In this document: piece by piece, positions 15,559 to 24,336 of the stretch
How positions within the stretch are numbered: the first letter of the stretch is position 1
Layout: every line of letters starts with the position of its first letter
Source: Belnapia moabensis DSM 16746
GTDB lineage: Bacteria; Pseudomonadota; Alphaproteobacteria; Acetobacterales; Acetobacteraceae
Direction of reading: 5' to 3'
NCBI RefSeq assembly: GCF_000745835.1
Contig: NZ_JQKB01000024.1
Span: 24,530-88,529, forward strand
DNA: 64,000 nucleotides
Program-made: the position numbers and the translations under genes
The notes under the pieces: generated by a model
The model's input: only the letters and a program-made list of their open reading frames with translations
Databases searched by the model: none
What the model was told of the DNA's origin: nothing

Positions 15559-16686
15559 TCAGATAAACGACAACTCGGCGTGCAAGGCACCCGCCGCGCG
15601 CAGCGCGTTCAGCACCGAAATCAGATCCCGCGGCGCCAAACCCAGGGCATTTAGGCCGTCCACCAAGCTCTGCAGGGTATTGGCCCGTGGCAGGGTGGCC
15701 AGCCGTCGTCCGCGCTGGTCGTCCACCTCCACCTGGGTCCGGGGAACCACCACCGTCTCGCCATTGGAAAAGGCGCCAGGCTGGCTCACGACCGGTGTTT
15801 CGGTGATGCGGATGACGAGGTTGCCATGGGTGATGGCCACCGGCTCAATCCGCACCTGGGCCCCGACCACGATGGTTCCGGTGCGCTCATCAACCACCAC
15901 CCGAGCCGGGGTGTCCGGACGGACCTGCAGCGATTCCATCTGGGCCACCAGCGCCGGCAGGTGATCTCGCAGCGACGGCGGCACCTGGAGTTCGACCGTG
16001 GCCAGATCCAGCGCCTTGGCTGAACTCGGGCCAAACCGGGCATTGAGCACCTCCTCAATCCGGATGGCGGTGGTGAAATCCGGCGCACGCAGCGCTAGGC
16101 GGATGCTGCTCTGATTGCGCTGCGACTGCTGCACCTCGCGTTCCACAATTCCACCCCCCGGCACGCGGCCGGTCGTGGTCACGCCGCTGGTGATCGACTG
16201 GGCCTGGCCTGCGGCGGCAAAGCCGCCCACCACCACGGGACCCTGGGCGACGGCATAGGCTTCGCCATCAGCGCCCATAAGGGGCGTCGCAATCAGGGTG
16301 CCGCCATTGAGGCTGCGGGCGTCACCCAGGGAGGAGACCATCACATCGAGGGGCGTCCCTTGGCGGGCAAAGGCCGGCAAGGTCGCAATGACCATGACGG
16401 CGGCGGTGTTGCGCGTTTGCAGCCGCTGATCCGCGACATTGACGCCCATCCGCTCGAGCATGGCGGTGAGGCTCTGCTGCGTGAAGGGCACATTGCGCAG
16501 CTGGTCGCCGGTGCTCTGCAAGCCAATCACCAGCCCATAGCCGACCAGCTGGTTGTTGCGCACCCCTTCGATCGTGACAATGTCCTTGAGGCGCACCTGC
16601 GCTATCGCCGTGCCAGGCGCTACAATGCAAGCAGCCGCGGCGAAGCACGTCGCCGCGGCGAGCGTACGGGCCCAATGAGGCGCCAT
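15559..16686 (-). CDS. flgI: FlgI, flagellar P-ring protein
   Basis: FlgI makes the periplasmic P ring around the rod. The 375-aa product starts at ATG 16686 (GAGGAGA just upstream) and has a signal peptide ending near GTAIAQ. Conserved core: VRLKDIVTIEGVRNNQLVGY, GLVIGLQSTGD, NVADQRLQTRNTAAVMV, GTPLDVMVSSLGDARSLNGG, and the C-terminal ANTLQSLVDGLNALGLAPRD. Length is standard. It is separated from flgH and flgA, which lie 11 kb away, and is the last gene after flgK-flgL and a hypothetical gene. Confidence 0.97.
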   Translation of the reverse strand: MAPHWARTLAAATCFAAAACIVAPGTAIAQVRLKDIVTIEGVRNNQLVGYGLVIGLQSTGDQLRNVPFTQQSLTAMLERMGVNVADQRLQTRNTAAVMVIATLPAFARQGTPLDVMVSSLGDARSLNGGTLIATPLMGADGEAYAVAQGPVVVGGFAAAGQAQSITSGVTTTGRVPGGGIVEREVQQSQRNQSSIRLALRAPDFTTAIRIEEVLNARFGPSSAKALDLATVELQVPPSLRDHLPALVAQMESLQVRPDTPARVVVDERTGTIVVGAQVRIEPVAITHGNLVIRITETPVVSQPGAFSNGETVVVPRTQVEVDDQRGRRLATLPRANTLQSLVDGLNALGLAPRDLISVLNALRAAGALHAELSFI

Positions 16687-16696
16687 GCTGATCTCC

Positions 16697-17068
16697 TCAG
16701 GCCCGGTAGCGCAGGCCGATATCCGCGAGGACATCATGCGGCATCGCCTGGGGGTCTAGCCCGATGAGACCACGCAGCCCGTGCAAGGCTTGAGCATGCG
16801 CCGCTTCGAGTGCCAAGCAGCTCGCAGCAGGATCGCCACTGGCAGCAGAGTTGGCAATCTGACTGCGAACTGTGGCGGCATTGACCCACATCAGGGCGGC
16901 GGCTCGCCGCGCCTTCGGCGTCGCCAGCATGAAACCCGTGGCACAGTCCTCAAGTGCGCAGCCCAGAGCTTCGGCCATGGCGCTGTAGGTTGCGATATCC
17001 TCCGCCTCAAGGGCAATCGGGATATAGGCCTCAGCGGAGGCTGAGGTCATGAGACCAGTGTCAGTCAC
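16697..17068 (-). CDS. Hypothetical protein between flgL and flgI
   Basis: A 123-aa, Ala-rich, probably all-helical cytoplasmic protein starting at GTG 17068 with GGAGAAT upstream. It ends 10 bp before flgI and starts about 60 bp after the flgL stop, so it is cotranscribed. There is no recognised domain; small helical proteins next to hook-associated genes are often export chaperones or FlaF-like, which is only a guess here. Confidence 0.7.
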   Translation of the reverse strand: MTDTGLMTSASAEAYIPIALEAEDIATYSAMAEALGCALEDCATGFMLATPKARRAAALMWVNAATVRSQIANSAASGDPAASCLALEAAHAQALHGLRGLIGLDPQAMPHDVLADIGLRYRA

Positions 17069-17130
17069 GTCGGATTCTCCGTGTGAGAACTCAAAAACCC
17101 TGCTGATAAGAATGATCGGCGGGGCCGCCC

Positions 17131-18198
17131 TTACCGCAGATAGTTCACTAGGCTCAGATCAGACAGCTTGGCCGTAATCGAATAGGTGGCCTTGAGCTGG
17201 ATCTCGAGCGAGCTAATGCGATCTGAGGCAGTATAGTAATCGACCCCTTCGAGCGTGTTGATCTGGGCGGTGGCCGCGGTTACCGCCTTGTCCTGAATAT
17301 CGGACACCGACTCCAGCCGCTGCTGCTTGACGCCAAGCTCACCAGCGACCGTAGTCAGAAGCGACTGTGCCTTGCCCAGCAAGCTATTCGCCTTCTCGAG
17401 CACGAGGGCCTTGGCATCCTCATCCAGCATATCCACGCCAGTCGCAGTCTTGGCGTCGAGAAGTGACATCAGCGACAATGCCTGGAAGGCCTCTTTGAAA
17501 CCCGGATTGTCGCCGCGGACGTCATAGTTCAGCGTCTCGCCCGCGCCAATGCGGATTTGCGATGGCGCACCGCCAGTCTTGCTGCTCGATGTATAGAACA
17601 AATTCTCATAGGACAGGGCGGGAGGGGGGCCGACCGTGACATTGAAGAGATCGTTCATGCCCGTCAGCAGCGCAGGCACATCCGTTTCGTCGAGCGGCAG
17701 GCCCGCATTGCTGGCATCAAGCACCGCGCGGATACCAGCCAATCCAACACTGCTCGGCAGCATTGGAGCTTTGCCGCTATCGGTGCCCGCGAACACCGCT
17801 TCGCCATCCACCTGCGTATTGAGCAGAGTCGCCAGGGAGGCGATGGTGTCACGCGCCTGGGTAGCGACGATCGCTTGTGAACCAGGGGGGCTGATATTCA
17901 CCGCTTGCAACCCAACAGTCGCCATACTGCCAAGCAGCTTGCCGGTGGAACTCAGCGCAGTCTGCATGGTCTCGAGGCGCTGCCCGGCCATGGTGCCCAC
18001 GCTGCGGATCGCGTCGCCCTGCTGAACGTCGGTGTACAGCTTGTAAAGGACGGACACACCTACACCGAGTTCCCTCGACGGATCCGCTTTCTTCCCCGAG
18101 GACACCTCAGAGGTCAATGTAGCGAGTTCGCCTTGCAGGTTTTGCAGCGTGAGCTGACGGCCTAAGGCGACACCGAGCGATGTGATGCGGTTAAACAT
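17131..18198 (-). CDS. flgL: FlgL, hook-filament junction protein (HAP3)
   Basis: FlgL joins FlgK to the flagellin filament. The 355-aa protein has flagellin-like N-terminal helices (LTLQNLQGELATLTSEVSSG, RELGVGVSVLYKLYTDVQQG) and a C-terminal helix (DYYTASDRISSLEIQLKATY, SLVNYLR). It follows flgK by about 20 bp, as usual. It is slightly divergent from textbook FlgL, typical for alphaproteobacteria. Confidence 0.9.
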   Translation of the reverse strand: MFNRITSLGVALGRQLTLQNLQGELATLTSEVSSGKKADPSRELGVGVSVLYKLYTDVQQGDAIRSVGTMAGQRLETMQTALSSTGKLLGSMATVGLQAVNISPPGSQAIVATQARDTIASLATLLNTQVDGEAVFAGTDSGKAPMLPSSVGLAGIRAVLDASNAGLPLDETDVPALLTGMNDLFNVTVGPPPALSYENLFYTSSSKTGGAPSQIRIGAGETLNYDVRGDNPGFKEAFQALSLMSLLDAKTATGVDMLDEDAKALVLEKANSLLGKAQSLLTTVAGELGVKQQRLESVSDIQDKAVTAATAQINTLEGVDYYTASDRISSLEIQLKATYSITAKLSDLSLVNYLR

Positions 18199-18219
18199 GG
18201 GGTATCTCCTCGACCAGAC

Positions 18220-19728
18220 TCAGCGCGCGTTCAGCGTGTTCAGTGTGTCCAGCATCTTAGCGGCTGCCTGGATCACTTGGGCGGAGGCGCTGTAGGTCTG
18301 CTGCACCAGCAGCAGGCGCTGCATTTCCTCGTCGACATTGACGCCGGTCTTGTTGGAGAGATCCTGCCCGGCCTGCGTCGCCAGCCGGGTCCGGGTGTCC
18401 GCGCGGACCAGCCAGCCACTATTGTCACTCTGAATGCGCCCCAGTGACTGCGCGGCGGCGTTGGCAATCGTGAGCTGGCCCGGCAGTCCCGTTGAGGTGC
18501 CATAGGCTTGGTTCTGGTCCATGGCGTTGAGAGCGGCCAGGATGATGCTGTTGTCAGACGCATTCCCTGGTGTGGCGTCGTCATTCGCGCCATCGCGGAT
18601 CCGTCGCGGCTCATTGCCAGGCTGGTTCGGATCAACTTTCGGGTTGAGCGCCAGGGTTCGGGCAAAGCCGTTATACGTCGCGGGGTCGGCCAGGTTGACC
18701 ACCACAAAGCTGGGCGCACCAACATTAGTGGCGCCAACCCTGGTAAACAGGCCGGCCAGTTTTGCCCCGCTGCCATCAACGGCCGCAACCCTGGCAATCG
18801 GGTCAGCGGTTTGGAAGCCGGTGGCCAGATTGGCCGCCATCTGGTCCAGCATATCACCGTATTGCGGCAGTTCCTTGTCGCGGAGTTGCAGGCCCGCGGC
18901 AATCGATCCTGTCTGCGTGCTGCGCAGGACGGCACCGTCGACCATCACCGCGGAAAGGCCACCGCTGGGCCCGCTTGCTGGTATCAGCGCACTATGCGTG
19001 AAGGTCAGACGATGGACAGTGCCGGTGTCCAGCAGTGTCGTGCCCTGGTCGGTCCGTAGGATCAACTGGCCTGGCCCGTTGCCAAAAACCCTGACCGGCA
19101 CATTGGCAGCGATACTGTCAATCAGGGTGGCCCGCCGATCTTCGAATTCGGCCGTCGACTCGCCGCGGGCTGCCGCACGCGCATAATCTCGTTCAACCCG
19201 GGCGAGCTCGTCCAGCGCGGTATTGACGGCGTCGACATCCTGCGCGACGCCCAGATCGGCGTTGATACGGGCGTCGGAAACGGCGCGATCGAGGATGTGG
19301 AACGTATCGACCAGGCCGGATGCCGCTGAGATCGCCTGGGTCTGGGTGACGGCATCAGCGGGCGTGCTGGACAGGCTGGTCATGGCAGCCTGAAACTTGC
19401 CCAGCATCGACGACAGCGAGCGCGGGTCCGAAGGTTGGCCAGCGATGCGGGTCAGGGCCCCCAGGATGTCGGTCATGCGGGTGCCATAGGCCTTGTCGCC
19501 ATTGGCCGAGCGAGCCACGATCTCGAGCAGGCTGTCGCCAGCGCGCTGGGTGACCCCCAAAGCGACGCCGTTGCCTTCGCGGCCTGCCATGTTTTCCGAG
19601 CGCGGCAGGTCACGTCGCACATAGCCGGGCGTGCTGGCATTGGCGATATTATTGGCGATGATCTGCGCCTGGGCCTGCTCGGCAGCCAGCGACGACAGGG
19701 CATTCAACAGGGCGCCTTGGATGGTCAT
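18220..19728 (-). CDS. flgK: FlgK, hook-associated protein 1
   Basis: FlgK caps the hook and connects it to FlgL. The 502-aa product carries axial N-terminal helices (EQAQAQIIANNIANASTPGY), the FlgK stretch ILDRAVSDARINADLGV, and C-terminal helices NVDEEMQRLLLVQQTYSASA and AAKMLDTLNTL. It heads the leftward unit flgK-flgL-hyp-flgI. The ATGCGAAAAA element lies 37 bp upstream. Confidence 0.96.
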   Translation of the reverse strand: MTIQGALLNALSSLAAEQAQAQIIANNIANASTPGYVRRDLPRSENMAGREGNGVALGVTQRAGDSLLEIVARSANGDKAYGTRMTDILGALTRIAGQPSDPRSLSSMLGKFQAAMTSLSSTPADAVTQTQAISAASGLVDTFHILDRAVSDARINADLGVAQDVDAVNTALDELARVERDYARAAARGESTAEFEDRRATLIDSIAANVPVRVFGNGPGQLILRTDQGTTLLDTGTVHRLTFTHSALIPASGPSGGLSAVMVDGAVLRSTQTGSIAAGLQLRDKELPQYGDMLDQMAANLATGFQTADPIARVAAVDGSGAKLAGLFTRVGATNVGAPSFVVVNLADPATYNGFARTLALNPKVDPNQPGNEPRRIRDGANDDATPGNASDNSIILAALNAMDQNQAYGTSTGLPGQLTIANAAAQSLGRIQSDNSGWLVRADTRTRLATQAGQDLSNKTGVNVDEEMQRLLLVQQTYSASAQVIQAAAKMLDTLNTLNAR

Positions 19729-19764
19729 GGTCGAAATCCTTGCAGGCGCCGAAGGCTACCTTAA

Positions 19765-19774
19765 TTTTTCGCAT
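19765..19774 (-). promoter_or_regulatory. ATGCGAAAAA motif upstream of flgK
   Basis: A perfect copy of the recurrent decamer in the flgK-flgE gap, 37 bp before the flgK start. The spacing suits a core-promoter or activator site for the flgK unit. Confidence 0.7.
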
Positions 19775-19841
19775 AGAACGAGAGGAGCGTGTGCCTCACT
19801 CTCGTCCTAGCGATCAACGGTGGTTTCGGCGGCGACCGATC

Positions 19842-21179
19842 TTAACGTTTCAGCTCGTTGGCTTCCTGCAGCATCTGGTCTGCCGTGCGGATCACCGTGG
19901 CATTCGAGCTGTAAGCCCGCTGTGTTTCGATCAGATTGGTCAGCTCGGTGCCCATATCGACATTGGAGGATTCGAGGGCGTTGCCGGCGACACTGCCCGC
20001 GGCGCCCGTGCCCGGATCCAGGAGCCGCGGCGCACCGGCTGCAATCGACATCTCATAGGCGTCGCCGCGGACCGGGTTCATGCCGTCAGCATTGGCAAAG
20101 GTGGCGAGCTTCAGCTGGTAGATCGGCCGAGACTTGCCATTGGAGAAGGTCGCCATGACCCGGCCATCCTTCTCCACGCCAATGTTCTGGAGCAGGCCGA
20201 AGGCCGAGCCGTCCTTCTCGATCTTGGTTTCCGTGTACGCTCCTTCGAGCTGGCTCATGCCCGAGGCACTGTCCAGAATGCCAATCATGAGCTTCAGGGT
20301 GGGACCGGTGCTGTTGCCGGTAGGAACGGTAAAGCTGCCGTCCACCGGGTTATAGGCCGCTGCCGGTGTCGTCGCCGTCACCGTGTCGATGGTGCCGGCG
20401 TTCGGGCCGCTGGCATTAAAGGTGAGCGTCGCCTGGCCCACCCGGCGGGCCGCCGCATCAACCGCTCCCGTTCCAGTGGCAGTATCAAAGACCTCCATGG
20501 TCCATATATTGGTCGCCGGGGCTGCCGCCGATGCTGCCATGGTCGGAGTGAACTTATAGGTCAGAGTCTGTGCACCGCCGAGAGCATCGTAGTAGTCGAC
20601 GCTGCTCACCTTCGGAGTGGGAGCGGTGGTATAGAATTTGGTGTCGCTGGCGGGCAGATTCGCCCAGAAGCTGATGGTTGTACTCGGCGCCGATGCGACC
20701 GTAACACTGTTGACATTGACCGTCGTCAGACTGTCAATGTTGTTGCCGCCAAGTCCATTGAGCGGTTTGCCCGCCGCGTCGAGCGGCACGCCCTGCAGGT
20801 AATAGCCGGCGGTGTTGACCAGATTACCGAACTGATCCGCGCGGAAGGAGCCCGCTCGGGTCGCCAGGTACTTGCCCGTGCTACCAGACTGCTCATTGAC
20901 GACCAGAAAACCATCGCCGTTCACCGCGATATCCGTCGCATTGCCGGTGCTCTGCACCTGGCCCGCTTTGCTGATTTCCACCCGATTGTGCGAGGTGGTC
21001 CCGGCCATGGCCGAGGCGCCGCTTCCCGAGCCTTCCAGAACCAGGCTTTCGAACTGGGTGGCCACGCGCTTATAGCCAACCGTGGAGCTGTTGGCGATGT
21101 TGTTGGAAATGCCAGACAGCTTCTTGGACTGGGCATTCAAGCCAGACACGCTGGAGCGGAGAGCGTCTAGAGCGGACAT
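19842..21179 (-). CDS. flgE: FlgE, flagellar hook protein
   Basis: FlgE polymerises into the hook. The 445-aa product has the N-terminal SVSGLNAQSKKLSGISNNIA and SSTVGYKRVATQFE motifs, central hook-domain repeats, and a C-terminal SSNVDMGTELTNLIETQRAY with TADQMLQEANELKR. No copy of the recurrent promoter motif lies directly upstream; it probably reads through from motB (gap about 90 bp) or has its own weak promoter. The hook-cap gene flgD, normally adjacent, is not here. Confidence 0.97.
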   Translation of the reverse strand: MSALDALRSSVSGLNAQSKKLSGISNNIANSSTVGYKRVATQFESLVLEGSGSGASAMAGTTSHNRVEISKAGQVQSTGNATDIAVNGDGFLVVNEQSGSTGKYLATRAGSFRADQFGNLVNTAGYYLQGVPLDAAGKPLNGLGGNNIDSLTTVNVNSVTVASAPSTTISFWANLPASDTKFYTTAPTPKVSSVDYYDALGGAQTLTYKFTPTMAASAAAPATNIWTMEVFDTATGTGAVDAAARRVGQATLTFNASGPNAGTIDTVTATTPAAAYNPVDGSFTVPTGNSTGPTLKLMIGILDSASGMSQLEGAYTETKIEKDGSAFGLLQNIGVEKDGRVMATFSNGKSRPIYQLKLATFANADGMNPVRGDAYEMSIAAGAPRLLDPGTGAAGSVAGNALESSNVDMGTELTNLIETQRAYSSNATVIRTADQMLQEANELKR

Positions 21180-21268
21180 TGGAGATCCTGGCGCTAGGGT
21201 TATAGGGATGGACTATACAAAAGCCGGCGCAGGCGTTCTGCAGCACCGGCGCAGGGGATGGCAGGGCG

Positions 21269-22198
21269 TTACCGCCGCGATGACGAGGCGCCGCTCTGAG
21301 CGGCCGATGCGTTGCGCGCAGCGGCGACCGCCTCCGAGCGCAATACGGTGATGACGATCCGGCGATTGCGGGGATCGGTCAGCTGGTCTGCGAAGAGGGG
21401 CTCGGAGGCGGCCTTGCCCTCCACCCGGAACACGCGACCAGGCAGCAAGCCGGACCGCTCCAACACCCGGCGCGAGTTGTTGGCCCGATCGGTGGACAGT
21501 TCCCAGTTGCCGTAGCTGCCGCGTCCCAGCGGCTGAGCATCGGTATGCCCCGCCACCACCACCTCATTGGGCACGCTGGCGAGGACGCTGCCGACCACAC
21601 CCAGCATGCGAGAGAGACGGGGGGTTGGTTCGGCCGAGGCCGGCAGAAACATCGGCGCCCCTTCGCGGTCGAACAGCTGCAGTCGCAACCCCTCTGGCGT
21701 CATCTCCACCAGGATGCTGGACGCAAAACTGTGCAGCTCGCCCTGATCGGTTAGCATCTGCCGCTCGAACTCGGCCTTCATGGCGTCCAGCCGCTGGCGC
21801 TCGATGCGGTCGCGCGCCGCTGCGCCTGACCCATCGGCCGTTTGCGCATTGGCTTCGCGGGCGGCGGCGCCGCTATCCTCGTTTTGCGCTACCCCACCCT
21901 CGGCCGATTCCGGACTTTCTTGGCGGGACGCGCCAGCCGTCATCACCGATCGCCCGCCCTCCAGCATGCCGGTCCCCGCGGGCATATCCACCGAGTTGGA
22001 GGAGGTAAAGAATTTCGCAATGCCCTCCTTCTGCACCTCCGTGGTGCTCGAGAGCAGCCACATCACCAGAAAGAACGCCATCATCGCCGTCACGAAGTCA
22101 GCGTAGGCGATCTTCCACTGGCCACCATGCTCGTCATCATGCGCAGCATGCGCACGTTTCACGATGATCTGGCGTTTGTGCTTGTTATCGGAACTCAT
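21269..22198 (-). CDS. motB: MotB, stator with peptidoglycan-binding domain
   Basis: MotB anchors the stator to peptidoglycan. The 309-aa product has a single membrane helix containing YADFVTAMMAFFLVMWLLSS; Asp34 is the proton-carrying residue, indicating an H+-driven motor. A plug/linker follows and then the OmpA-like domain (VVAGHTDAQPLGRGSYGNWE, LSTDRANNSRRVL, DPRNRRIVITVL). The promoter motif lies 47 bp upstream. Confidence 0.97.
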   Translation of the reverse strand: MSSDNKHKRQIIVKRAHAAHDDEHGGQWKIAYADFVTAMMAFFLVMWLLSSTTEVQKEGIAKFFTSSNSVDMPAGTGMLEGGRSVMTAGASRQESPESAEGGVAQNEDSGAAAREANAQTADGSGAAARDRIERQRLDAMKAEFERQMLTDQGELHSFASSILVEMTPEGLRLQLFDREGAPMFLPASAEPTPRLSRMLGVVGSVLASVPNEVVVAGHTDAQPLGRGSYGNWELSTDRANNSRRVLERSGLLPGRVFRVEGKAASEPLFADQLTDPRNRRIVITVLRSEAVAAARNASAAQSGASSSRR

Positions 22199-22244
22199 GC
22201 GGTCAGGACGCCAACCAAGGGTTGATCATCCTATACCCCAATCA

Positions 22245-22254
22245 TTTTTCGCAT
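22245..22254 (-). promoter_or_regulatory. ATGCGAAAAA motif upstream of motB
   Basis: A perfect copy, 47 bp before motB, directly abutting the stop codon of the preceding gene (22255-22257). This placement lets motB be expressed apart from the fliF-fliG unit upstream. Confidence 0.7.
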
Positions 22255-22944
22255 TCAAGTGCGGCGCTCATGCTGGGCGTGCCTCAATGTCAAACATCCC
22301 TCCAGCCCCAGCCGCAGGAGCGCCGCCGCAAAACACTCGGTCACATCGAAAGCTAGCGGTTTCGGCAGGGGATGCTGGGTTTCCATCACAGCGTCGAGCC
22401 GCAGGCCTTCAAGGCGGCCGCGAATCTCAATCCGCCCGGTGACGGGAAGTCGCAGCCGCACGGCAAAGCCGCCACGATCAGGGCCGCGGCGGTCGGGCCG
22501 CCAAAACAGCTCGATCCACTCGGCCCGACCATCCACAGCCAGCAGAGGAACGCGGCGCCCGGCCCAGGCCACGCTCTCCCCCAGCGCGGCCGGGGGCTGC
22601 GGGACCGCATCCAGCAAACTGGTCAACGCAGCATCCTTGAGGCCCAGCTTGGCTGCCAGCTGGCGCAACCGCTCTCGCCCCAGCCATCGCCGTGCATCCG
22701 GGCGCAGCACGGCCAGGGCAAAGGCCAGGACAAAAGGTCCTGACAGGCTGGGCAGCAGGCTGTCGGCACCCCGGAGGGGCAAGACCGGAGCGGCAGCGCC
22801 GGTTCGGTCGGCCGCCCGGCCTGCTGCATAGCCAGCGGCGATCTCGCGCCCCAAGCGTGACGCCATGCCGCCGCCCGGGGCCGGATCGGCTGCCATCGTG
22901 CCAACCTCACCGGGAGCGTGCGACAGCAAACGACTGGCTAACAT
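22255..22944 (-). CDS. Hypothetical flagellar protein downstream of fliG, FliK C-terminus-like
   Basis: A 229-aa protein starting at ATG 22944, seven bases after the fliG stop. The N-terminal half is Ala/Gly-rich. The C-terminal half (RLPVTGRIEIRGRLEGLRLD, then TECFAAALLRLGLEGCLTL) has the pattern of the FliK/Flg_hook C-terminal domain: a strand pair with LG-i-v-l---g-l followed by an amphipathic helix. No other FliK is seen in the window, so a divergent hook-length protein is possible but unproven. It is cotranscribed with fliG. Confidence 0.6.
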   Translation of the reverse strand: MLASRLLSHAPGEVGTMAADPAPGGGMASRLGREIAAGYAAGRAADRTGAAAPVLPLRGADSLLPSLSGPFVLAFALAVLRPDARRWLGRERLRQLAAKLGLKDAALTSLLDAVPQPPAALGESVAWAGRRVPLLAVDGRAEWIELFWRPDRRGPDRGGFAVRLRLPVTGRIEIRGRLEGLRLDAVMETQHPLPKPLAFDVTECFAAALLRLGLEGCLTLRHAQHERRT

Positions 22945-22951
22945 GACCCAC

Positions 22952-23989
22952 TCAGCCCTCGGCTTCATCCTCGTCGAGGATGAAGATCCGCCCCTCATCG
23001 GCGAGACGCTTGGCGATGGTGATGATCTCACCCTGCGCATCTTCGACGGTCTTCCGGCGCTGGGCCGGCATGCTGTCGATCTCGTCGCGCAGCATCGTCG
23101 CCGCCCGTTCCGACATACTGCCGAGGAACATGTCCCGCAGCTCCTGGCTCGCGCCGCTCAGCGCAACCTGCAGCTTGTCGGTCGGGCATTCGGCAACCAG
23201 GGTGCCGAAGGTGCTCCGATCAACCCGGACCAGATCGTCAAAGGTGAACATGATCCGGCGGATTCGCGATGCCGTTTGCGGCTCCCGCGCCTCGATATGC
23301 GTCATCAGGCGCTCGAGCAGGCTCTTGTCGGTGCGGTTCAGGATTTCCGCGACAATCTGCGAGCTATCGCGCTCATAGGAGCGGGCCAGATTGGTGATGA
23401 ATTCACGCTGCAGGGTCTGCTCGATGTCGTTCAACACGTGCTTTTGGATGCTGTCCATACGCACCATGCGCAGCACGATTTCATCGACCGAAGCTTGTGG
23501 CAGCAGCGCCAGCACCCGCGCGGCATGCTGGGCCGGCAGTTTCGTCAGGACCACGGCCGCCGTCTGCGCCAATTCTGTCTTGAGATAGGTCGCCAAGACC
23601 TCCGGCGAGATATTGGCGAGCTTCTCCCACATCGTCTTGCCCTCGGGACCACGGATCTCATCCATGATCTCGTTGACCTTCTCATTGGGAAGCAGGCGCC
23701 GCAGCAGGCGCTCGGTGCTCTCCGCCGTGCCGATCACGCTACCCGTGCGGCCCACCTCACTGCGGAAGCGGGTGATGACCCGTTCCACCTGTTCGATGTC
23801 CACCTTGCCGAGCAACGACATGGAGCGGCTGACCCGGCGGATCTCCTCCTCTTCCAGGCGCGCGAAGATGCTTTGCGCTCGCTGCTCGTCCAGCGCCATG
23901 AACAACACGGCCACATCCGCCAGCGGGTCCGTCGGCCCGGCGTCACCAGATGTCGTTCGCAGATTGCGGCGTGGTTCGGGAGCCTTCAT
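22952..23989 (-). CDS. fliG: FliG, rotor/switch protein
   Basis: FliG transmits torque from MotA and switches rotation with FliM/FliN. The 345-aa product has the three expected domains: N-terminal (DVAVLFMALDEQRAQSIFAR) that binds FliF, middle (LAQTAAVVLTKLPAQHAARV), and C-terminal (MFTFDDLVRVDRSTFGTLVA, FLGSMSERAATMLRDEIDSM) with the charged torque helix. Its stop is close to the next gene, and its ATGA start overlaps the upstream hypothetical gene. Confidence 0.97.
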   Translation of the reverse strand: MKAPEPRRNLRTTSGDAGPTDPLADVAVLFMALDEQRAQSIFARLEEEEIRRVSRSMSLLGKVDIEQVERVITRFRSEVGRTGSVIGTAESTERLLRRLLPNEKVNEIMDEIRGPEGKTMWEKLANISPEVLATYLKTELAQTAAVVLTKLPAQHAARVLALLPQASVDEIVLRMVRMDSIQKHVLNDIEQTLQREFITNLARSYERDSSQIVAEILNRTDKSLLERLMTHIEAREPQTASRIRRIMFTFDDLVRVDRSTFGTLVAECPTDKLQVALSGASQELRDMFLGSMSERAATMLRDEIDSMPAQRRKTVEDAQGEIITIAKRLADEGRIFILDEDEAEG

Positions 23990-24336
23990 GGGCTGGGATT
24001 CCTGGCAGCGTCGAGAGGCGCGGTGGCGGGGGCAGGACAGTGCAGCAGCGGCAGCAGGATGGCTGCCAGCGCGGCACAGACCTCAGGTGGGATGGGCGCT
24101 GTCGCGGCCACACGAGCGAGTTGCTCAGGCAGATCGGCGCCCAGACTCTGGAGGCGCTGCTCGTCGGCCATGGCCTGGACCTGCAGGGCCAGCGGATCGC
24201 TCGGGCGTGCCAGGCTGGATCCTGCAGTGAGGGACAGCGCCTCCTGGGTGGCCAGCCAACGTAGGGTTCCGGCCAACCGCCGCCGACGTTGGGTGCGCGG
24301 GCCGCCCAGCGCCGTGGGTTGCACCAGGGCGGTCAT
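23986..24336 (-). CDS. Hypothetical protein between fliP and fliG
   Basis: A 116-aa Leu/Ala-rich soluble protein that overlaps both neighbours by 4 bp (ATGA joints), so it is translationally coupled in the fliF-fliG unit. The N-terminus is basic (RTQRRRRLAGTLRWLATQEA); no signal peptide or known domain is seen. The position suggests a flagellar role such as an export or assembly factor, but there is no motif to support a specific one. Confidence 0.65.
   Translation of the reverse strand: MTALVQPTALGGPRTQRRRRLAGTLRWLATQEALSLTAGSSLARPSDPLALQVQAMADEQRLQSLGADLPEQLARVAATAPIPPEVCAALAAILLPLLHCPAPATAPLDAARNPSP

Noticed and set aside
19740..21170. 476-codon frame opposite flgE (and similar long frames opposite fliG, fliM, MHYT-GGDEF-EAL)
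   Set aside because: Mirror frames of GC-rich genes; the other strand encodes clear conserved proteins.
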